Origin: Lentzea flava
GTDB lineage: Bacteria > Actinomycetota > Actinomycetes > Mycobacteriales > Pseudonocardiaceae
Assembly: GCF_014648475.1 (NCBI RefSeq)
Contig: NZ_BMRE01000001.1
Coordinates: 434,001-498,000 of the forward strand
Direction of reading: 5' to 3'
DNA: 64,000 nucleotides
Made by a program: the position numbers and the translations under genes. Positions 59,117-64,000 of this stretch are shown here, one piece after another (positions within the stretch are counted from its first letter, which is position 1; each line of letters opens with the position of its first letter). Under the pieces are notes generated by a model that saw nothing but the letters and a program-made list of their open reading frames with translations, was not told the origin of the DNA and did no database searches.

Positions 59117-60508
59117 TCAGCCGGCGAGACGCGACCGGAGCGACGCCATCAGCTCGGCCCTGCTGGACACCGCGAGCTTCTGCCGGATCCGTGCCACGTG
59201 CTGTTCCACGGTCTTCGGCGAGATGTAGAGCCGGGCGCCGATCTCCTTCTGCGTCAGGCCGTCCAGCAGCAGCTCGCCGACCGAACGCTCCCGTTTGGAC
59301 AGTCCGTCGGCGGGTTCCTCGGTGGCGAACCGCGCGCGCAACGCCCGCCCGGTGCTGAGCAGTTCGCGTGCCTCGGCGGGATCGCCGAGCTTCGCCGCCG
59401 CGGCACCGCACAACGCCATCGCCTCCCAGGCGTCGTCCAGCCCGGCGGCCACGGCCGCCACCTCGCGTCCGTTCACGGCTCCGCGCACCACGGAGGCCCA
59501 CGCGTGTGCGGCCGCGCCCCTGTCCGTTTCCCGCAACGCCGCCGCGGCCTGCACCGCGGCCTCGACCTCTCCGGCGCCGACAGCGCGCTGCAGCTTCCAC
59601 CAGTGGTTGGCCCGCAGCGCCCACTGCGGCACTCCGGCCTTGGCGATGGCGCACGTCATGGCCTCGACGACGGTCTCGCCGTCGAACCTCGACACCGCCG
59701 CCGCACCAACGGAGAGCTCGCCCCAGGCGTCGAGCAGGAGCACCTCGACGTCGGCACCGGCGACGACCGGTGCGACGCGACGCCACGTGGCGCGCAACGC
59801 GTCCGCGTCCCCGGTGCGCCGCGCGAGGCCGATCGTCACGGCTGCCGCGAGCACGGCGTCCCTGCGCAGCACCGGCGCGTCGCCGGCGGAGACGATCGCG
59901 GCGCGTGCCTCGGCGAGACGTCCCGCCCGCAGGTGCAGCCAGGCGGCGAGCAGGCGCCGCCGCGCGGTCGGTGGCCGGTCTTCCCCGGCCGCCAGGACCT
60001 CCTGCGCGGTCCGGTCGTCACCACCGGCGATCAGCACGGTCACGGCCAGGTCGTCCCACTGCTCGGCGGCGAGACCGTCGACGGGCACGGTCGCGGCCGC
60101 CAGTCCGGCCAGCCTGCGCGCGGCGCGGTCGAACCCGCCGCGCACCGCCTCGATCGCGGCGTCGACGCCGTCGAGGAACACGGTCAGCCCGCGCGGTGCC
60201 GCTCCCGACAGCTGCTCGCGCGCCGCGGCCAGGTCGCGGTCGGCGGCTTCGACGTCACCGCCGAGGCACGCGGCCAGCGCCGCCCGTGCCTGCGCGGCGA
60301 CGGAGGGTGCGCCGGTCAGCGCGGTCGCGATCACCCGCCACCTGGCCGCCGCGTCGAGCAACGACCCGTCGGCTGCCGCGGCCGCCGCGGCCACACCGGC
60401 GGCGAGGCAGTTCTCGTCCGCTCCGGCGGCGAGGATCCGGTCGGCGGCCTCGATCGCCGCGGCCGTGTTCCCGGCTCTCCACGCCTGGTCCACATCAGGT
60501 GCCTTCAT
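59117..60508 (-). CDS. LuxR-type regulator with alpha-helical repeat region
   Basis: A 463-residue protein. The C-terminal 55 residues are a LuxR HTH (GLSKRERSVGELLLDGLTQK, IGARLYISPKTVEQHVARIR). The remaining 400 residues are alanine-rich helices in a TPR-like pattern (AAARWRVIATALTGAPSVAA, RTAQEVLAAGEDRPPTARRR) without an ATPase domain. It is the third gene of an operon after the Hsp70-like gene and a membrane protein. A scaffold or transcription-factor role in the same stress locus is likely. GTG/ATG: ATG 60508 overlaps the previous stop (ATGA). Confidence 0.87.
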   Translation of the reverse strand: MKAPDVDQAWRAGNTAAAIEAADRILAAGADENCLAAGVAAAAAAADGSLLDAAARWRVIATALTGAPSVAAQARAALAACLGGDVEAADRDLAAAREQLSGAAPRGLTVFLDGVDAAIEAVRGGFDRAARRLAGLAAATVPVDGLAAEQWDDLAVTVLIAGGDDRTAQEVLAAGEDRPPTARRRLLAAWLHLRAGRLAEARAAIVSAGDAPVLRRDAVLAAAVTIGLARRTGDADALRATWRRVAPVVAGADVEVLLLDAWGELSVGAAAVSRFDGETVVEAMTCAIAKAGVPQWALRANHWWKLQRAVGAGEVEAAVQAAAALRETDRGAAAHAWASVVRGAVNGREVAAVAAGLDDAWEAMALCGAAAAKLGDPAEARELLSTGRALRARFATEEPADGLSKRERSVGELLLDGLTQKEIGARLYISPKTVEQHVARIRQKLAVSSRAELMASLRSRLAG

Positions 60509-61014
60509 CTCTTCTCTCCCCCTCCGAACCACACCCTTGCCGCGGGCAGGAACGAGACGATCACCGCGACGACCGCGATCCCGCTCGCCACCGCCAGGCC
60601 TGCGAGGAACACCGACCGCAGTCCCCCCACCGCGATCACCGCGTGCACCCCGGCGACACCGGCCAGCAACACCAGCACGGTCCGCGCCCACCGCTTCCCC
60701 CGGTTCAGCGCGGTCACACACCCCAGTTCCAGCAACGCGATCAGCGGCCCGGCGCCGAGCAGCAGCGCCAGCACCGCGACGGCCACCCGTTCCCGCGTGG
60801 CCTCGGCTTCGGCCGGAAACCCCTGCGCCACCTCGGCCACCACGCCGGCGAAGAGCGCTCGCGCCTCGGTCAGCGCCAGCGCGGAACCGACCAGCTGGAG
60901 CCCGGCGGCGGTGATCCACAACCAGGCGGCGGACCTGACCACGCGCGGCGTGACCCGTTCGACGGGCTGGAAGCGTTGCAGGCGAGGTCTCGGAGGTACG
61001 GCGGGTCTCGTCAC
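60505..61014 (-). CDS. Four-helix membrane protein
   Basis: A 169-residue protein starting at GTG 61014, overlapping the Hsp70 stop (GTGA). Four hydrophobic helices (LWITAAGLQLVGSALALT, VLALLLGAGPLIALLELG, WARTVLVLLAGVAGVHAVIA, AVASGIAVVAVIVSFLPAA); cytoplasmic basic ends. No family recognised, but the same small membrane gene often sits next to membrane Hsp70 genes in actinobacteria, so I expect an accessory role. Confidence 0.8.
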   Translation of the reverse strand: MTRPAVPPRPRLQRFQPVERVTPRVVRSAAWLWITAAGLQLVGSALALTEARALFAGVVAEVAQGFPAEAEATRERVAVAVLALLLGAGPLIALLELGCVTALNRGKRWARTVLVLLAGVAGVHAVIAVGGLRSVFLAGLAVASGIAVVAVIVSFLPAARVWFGGGEKR

Positions 61015-62480
61015 GGGGCACCGGCTCTCGTCGTGCCGCTCGTGGTGGTGGTCGTCGAGCTCGGCGGCGGAGTGGACTTGGTGGTGGTGACCGTCGTCGA
61101 AGGACGCGTGGTCGTGGTGGTGGGCTTGGGCTTCGGCGGTTGCGTCGTGGTCGCCCGCGGTGGTGTGGCCGGAGCCGTCGGCGCGTTGGGCACGTACTCG
61201 ACGACGGTGGGTTGCTCAGTCGTCTGCGTCGTCGTGGTCGGTGCCGTCGGGGTGATGCTCGTCGTCTTCGCACCGGCCTTGTTGGCCAACGCGTTGTTCG
61301 CGAGCAACGCACCGGCGACGGCCGCGGCGAGCACGCCGGCCGTCACGAACGGTGTCAGCCTCATCCGCTTGCGCCGCAACGCCTTCGGCGCCTCCGGGAG
61401 CGGTGGGCGGGTCCACATCGCGGTGGCGACCGCGGCGGGTTCCGGTTCGAGGCCGCGTGCGTGCAGCGCGGCACCGATCGCGGCCATGCCGTTCGGCGCG
61501 GGCGACACGGCCCGGCCGAGCTGCGCGGAGACCTCCTGCGTCACCAGCGGAATCCGGGCAGAACCACCGACCAGGAGCACGGCGGCGAGCTCGTGCGGCG
61601 GCGTGCCGGCGGCGCGCAGCGCGCGGTCCAGCGCGGCCACGGTCTCCTCGACCGCCGGCCGGATCATCGACTCGAACTCGGACCGTCCCAGCCGCACCTC
61701 CCGCGTCGCGATCCCCGGCAGCGCAACGGGAATCAGCACCTCGGTGTCGGCGGACAGCTTCTCCTTGGCGGCGGTGCACGCACGCCGCAGCTCGGCAACC
61801 GCCGTCAGCACAGCGGGATCCATCGGGTCCAACGCGTCCCAGCCCGGCTGGAGCGCCTCCACGACGTGCTGGAACACGACCTCGTCGAAGTCGAGGCCAC
61901 CGACCTCCAGCTCCTCCGGCGGCCCTGCCGGCACGAACCGGTCCGCGGCGAGCTTGCGCACCACCGCGGCTTCGAAAGTCTTGCCACCCAGGTCGTAAAC
62001 CGCGACGGCCGCACCTTCTTCCAGGCGCGCGAGGGCGTCGTGCGCCTGGACGACGGCCTGCGGTCCCGGCACGAACAGCACGTCGGCCAGTCCGCTCGCG
62101 GACAGGGCGCCCCGCAACGACTCCAGCCGGTAGTGGCCCCACCCCGCAGGGTGGGTCACGGCCACCCGCGCGGGCTGTCCACCGGGCAGCGAAGCGAGCA
62201 CCCGCACGAGAAAACGGGCCGTCACGGCTTCGGCGGTCAACGCGGCGTCACCGATCCGCAACGGAGTGGGATCGCCGATGCGGTTCGTGAACTGCCGCGC
62301 GACGCGACCGGGGTCGGTCAGCGCGCGGCGTTCCGCGTCGGATCCCACGAGGAACGTCCCGTCCGGACTCCGGAAAACCACAGACGGCACAAGCACTTCA
62401 AGCCTCGCGGCCTGATCTGGTCTACAGGTCGACACGGTGGTGAAGGTCGATCCCAGATCCAGTCCAACCTGGTACGACAT
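61011..62480 (-). CDS. Membrane-anchored Hsp70-like ATPase
   Basis: A 489-residue protein. The ATPase fold of the actin/Hsp70 superfamily is in residues 1-350 (phosphate-1 VGLDLGSTFTTVST, phosphate-2 VAVYDLGGKTFEAAV, adenosine motif AVLLVGGSARIPLV). Instead of a substrate-binding domain, a single membrane helix (FVTAGVLAAAVAGALLANNA, about 377-397) leads to a Thr/Pro-rich extracellular tail of about 85 residues (PKPKPTTTTTRPSTTVTTTK). It therefore couples ATP status in the cytosol to an external, probably O-glycosylated tail. It leads a four-gene operon and faces the IniB-N/dynamin genes; in related actinobacteria these sit together. GGAGAG precedes ATG 62480. Confidence 0.92.
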   Translation of the reverse strand: MSYQVGLDLGSTFTTVSTCRPDQAARLEVLVPSVVFRSPDGTFLVGSDAERRALTDPGRVARQFTNRIGDPTPLRIGDAALTAEAVTARFLVRVLASLPGGQPARVAVTHPAGWGHYRLESLRGALSASGLADVLFVPGPQAVVQAHDALARLEEGAAVAVYDLGGKTFEAAVVRKLAADRFVPAGPPEELEVGGLDFDEVVFQHVVEALQPGWDALDPMDPAVLTAVAELRRACTAAKEKLSADTEVLIPVALPGIATREVRLGRSEFESMIRPAVEETVAALDRALRAAGTPPHELAAVLLVGGSARIPLVTQEVSAQLGRAVSPAPNGMAAIGAALHARGLEPEPAAVATAMWTRPPLPEAPKALRRKRMRLTPFVTAGVLAAAVAGALLANNALANKAGAKTTSITPTAPTTTTQTTEQPTVVEYVPNAPTAPATPPRATTTQPPKPKPTTTTTRPSTTVTTTKSTPPPSSTTTTTSGTTRAGAP

Positions 62481-62601
62481 CGGACTCTCCTATGGCACTT
62501 CGCAGCGGACGTACCTACACGTGTGTCTCAGTTGGTCCGGTTCACCACATTCGACGAAACAGGGGGCAATCCCTCAACGGCTCCTCCTCCCCTCCCTCGA
62601 T

Positions 62602-62630
62602 CCCTGTGTTCGTGGCGGAGACGAACAGGG
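62602..62630. promoter_or_regulatory. Inverted repeat in the Hsp70/IniB-like divergent gap
   Basis: TGTTCGT (62607-62613) and ACGAACA (62621-62627), extended outward by CCC (62602-62604) and GGG (62628-62630) with a 2-nt bulge. Candidate operator of the dynamin locus; it is 95 bp from the ATG at 62725. Confidence 0.45.
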
Positions 62631-62724
62631 TTCGGTCCCGATGGCAGAGGCCTTGCGCAGACCTAGCTTCGTTGTTGTCAGCCGGTCGGAACCGCCGCCG
62701 GCGACCAACACCAAGGAGCAGGAC

Positions 62725-63297
62725 ATGAGCAACCCCATCGACCTCAACGCGTTCCTCGCCGACCTGACCGCCGACCTGGACCTCGACTCCACCAACGCCG
62801 CCGAGCAGCAGCTGCAGACGGCTCAGGTCAACCCGCAGGCCGCGTCGCAGGACGCCGAGCAGGCCCAGGACACCACCACGGTCACGAACACCGAGGGTGG
62901 CGGCGGAGGCGACGGCGGGACCGCCGTCGGTGGCGACAGCGGCAGCGCCAACGGGGGCAACGGCCTCGGCGTCGGCGGTGCCGGCGGCGACATCGACCAG
63001 GACGGTCTGGTCAACGTCAACTTCGGCTCCACGTCGGGTGGCAGCGGCATCGGTTTCGGCGGCAACGGCGGCGTGACCGGTGACGGCGGCGACGCGGACG
63101 CGTCCGGCGGCAACGGCGGCGCCGCGCAGTCCAACGTCGACGTGGACGCAGACCAGGACCTGGACCAGGACGTCGACCAGGTCTCTGACCAGGACACCGA
63201 CCTGACCGCCGTGTCGGACCAGTCGAGCGACTTCGACATCGACGTCGAGAACGAGATCGACAACATCGTCGAGGACCTGGACCTGCCCGCTTTCTGA
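62725..63297 (+). CDS. Acidic Asp/Gly-rich protein of the dynamin locus
   Basis: A 190-residue protein starting at ATG 62725, six bases after AAGGAG. N-terminal helix NPIDLNAFLADLTADLDLDS, then a Gly/Asn-rich low-complexity region of about 80 residues (GGGGGDGGTAVGGDSGSANG), then an acidic repeat (DVDADQDLDQDVDQVSDQDT) ending IDNIVEDLDLPAF. There is no signal peptide. Composition resembles Ca2+-binding or gel-forming segments; the gene is next to the IniB-N gene and probably co-transcribed with it. The function is unknown. Confidence 0.8.
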   Translation: MSNPIDLNAFLADLTADLDLDSTNAAEQQLQTAQVNPQAASQDAEQAQDTTTVTNTEGGGGGDGGTAVGGDSGSANGGNGLGVGGAGGDIDQDGLVNVNFGSTSGGSGIGFGGNGGVTGDGGDADASGGNGGAAQSNVDVDADQDLDQDVDQVSDQDTDLTAVSDQSSDFDIDVENEIDNIVEDLDLPAF

Positions 63298-63355
63298 TCC
63301 CGGGCCGGGCCCCGGCCGTCCAGGGGCCCGGCTCGTTCCACGTTAGGAGCCGGAC

Positions 63356-63928
63356 ATGCTGTCCACCCTCATCGACTTCCTGATGAACCTGCTGCGGGAC
63401 GACGACGCGAAGAAGGCGTTCGACGAGAACCCCGACTCCGAGCTGAAGAAGGCAGGTCTGAACGGCGTCACCGGACAGGACGTCCGGGACGCGCGGCTGA
63501 TCATGGCCGACTCCGGCGCGGTCCGTGCCCGCGGCGCGGAGAGATCGTCCTCGCACGACGACGACCCGGTCCGGGAGATCCACCACACCACGCACGAGTA
63601 CGTGGTGGAGAAGCCGGTGACGAACATCGAGCAGAACATCAGCATCGACGACCGGGACGTCACGATCATCGACGACTCGTTCAACTCCGACGACGACACC
63701 GAGGTCAACTCCGTCGCGATCCAGGACAACGACACCAGCGTCGTGCAGGTGAAGGACTCCTTCAACGAGGTCGTCGAGGAGGACGTGCCGCTGGAGCCGG
63801 AACCGGTGGACGACGCCCCCGAGATCGTGCTGGACGACCCGGACGTGCTGCCCGAACCGGAACCGGAGCCGCTCCCGGTGGACGTCGAGCCGGAACCCTT
63901 GCCCGATCCCGACCCAGTGATTGCGTGA
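63356..63928 (+). CDS. IniB N-terminal-domain protein
   Basis: A 190-residue protein. Residues 1-50 (STLIDFLMNLLRDDDAKKAF, DSELKKAGLNGVTGQDVRDA) are the IniB-N domain seen in mycobacterial IniB of the isoniazid-induced iniBAC operon. The middle (IHHTTHEYVVEKPVTNIEQN, DRDVTIIDDSFNSDDD) is beta-strand and acidic, and the end is a Pro/Glu-rich stretch (EPEPEPLPVDVEPEPLPDPD). In iniBAC the partners IniA and IniC are dynamin-like; the next frame starts 7 bp after this stop. Confidence 0.9.
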   Translation: MLSTLIDFLMNLLRDDDAKKAFDENPDSELKKAGLNGVTGQDVRDARLIMADSGAVRARGAERSSSHDDDPVREIHHTTHEYVVEKPVTNIEQNISIDDRDVTIIDDSFNSDDDTEVNSVAIQDNDTSVVQVKDSFNEVVEEDVPLEPEPVDDAPEIVLDDPDVLPEPEPEPLPVDVEPEPLPDPDPVIA

Positions 63929-63935
63929 ACCCACC

Positions 63936-64000
63936 ATGACGACCACACCGATCGAGGCCGTCGACCGCGCGCTCGCCGCCATCGCGCGCTACGAACGGCC
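63936..64000 (+). CDS. Probable dynamin-like GTPase (IniA-like), 5' end only
   Basis: ATG 63936 opens a frame that runs off the window after 22 codons (TTPIEAVDRALAAIARYERP). Place directly after the IniB-N gene and the helix-rich beginning fit IniA-type bacterial dynamins, membrane-remodelling GTPases. The GTPase motifs lie outside the window, so this call rests on context. Confidence 0.55.
   Translation, partial: MTTTPIEAVDRALAAIARYER

Overview
The window is GC-rich with strong G/C preference at third codon positions, tightly packed genes, many ATGA/GTGA/TTGA stop-start overlaps and several GTG/TTG starts. The gene content (Rv0081-Rv0087-like hyc locus, IniB-N/dynamin locus, SARP regulator, TatA, DUF3040, DUF4342, ECF41 sigma factor) points to a filamentous or mycelial actinobacterium. 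A Pseudonocardiales member (Lentzea/Saccharothrix/Amycolatopsis type) is my best guess, but that is inference from gene content, not a phylogenetic result. I see no rRNA, tRNA, CRISPR array, insertion sequence or phage.

Layout. 1-5.5 kb: 3'-truncated MocR-type regulator, ArsR regulator, CBS-BON protein, and a three-gene operon ending in PEP carboxykinase (pckG) with a malic-enzyme-like NAD-binding protein. 5.5-13.4 kb: a six-gene membrane complex related to energy-converting hydrogenases, in the same order as M. tuberculosis Rv0082-hycE and preceded by an Rv0081-like ArsR gene. Its large subunit has lost the Ni-Fe cysteines while the small subunit keeps its Fe-S cysteines. Two ArsR paralogues flank this block, and both intergenic regions carry nearly the same 20-bp operator (18/20 identical). 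One copy also faces the CBS-BON gene and the other a stand-alone response regulator. 13.4-26.2 kb: a stress-flavoured stretch (glutamate-cysteine ligase-like/STAS fusion, GT4 glycosyltransferase, CYP152-type peroxygenase, two hydrolases, RecQ, PLP decarboxylase, MBL hydrolase, zinc alcohol dehydrogenase, PIG-L deacetylase) in which at least four transcription units have SigF/SigB-type promoters (GTTT/GGTT-N15-16-GGGTAT/C).

26-46 kb: housekeeping and accessory genes: SMI1/KNR4-like protein, DedA, an MFS exporter with a His-rich tail facing a KmtR/NmtR-like ArsR regulator, TatA, Spo0M-like protein, two CNNM/CorC proteins, MerR regulator, SDR, secreted HAF-repeat protein, GNAT, aminoglycoside-phosphotransferase-fold kinase, secreted GH11 xylanase with a palindromic operator, then a subtilase coupled to a Tat-exported DyP-type peroxidase and a short SARP regulator. 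45.5-56 kb: a 3144-residue Rhs/YD polymorphic toxin with Hint pretoxin domain and a 90-residue C-terminal toxin, its Imm53 immunity gene, and downstream a frameshifted ORF and a decayed second Imm53 copy within a 136-bp near-identical direct repeat.

56-64 kb: HxlR regulator facing a group II truncated haemoglobin, SnoaL-like protein, FMN reductase facing an ECF41 sigma factor, then a four-gene-scale locus typical of actinobacterial dynamins: a membrane-anchored Hsp70-like ATPase operon on one strand and, divergently, an Asp/Gly-rich acidic protein, an IniB-N-domain protein and the first 22 codons of what is probably a dynamin-like GTPase running off the window. Taken together, the first 13 kb looks like a low-oxygen/redox energy module (pckG, hyc-like complex, CBS-BON, ArsR pair), followed by a general-stress module and then surface, secretion and conflict functions.
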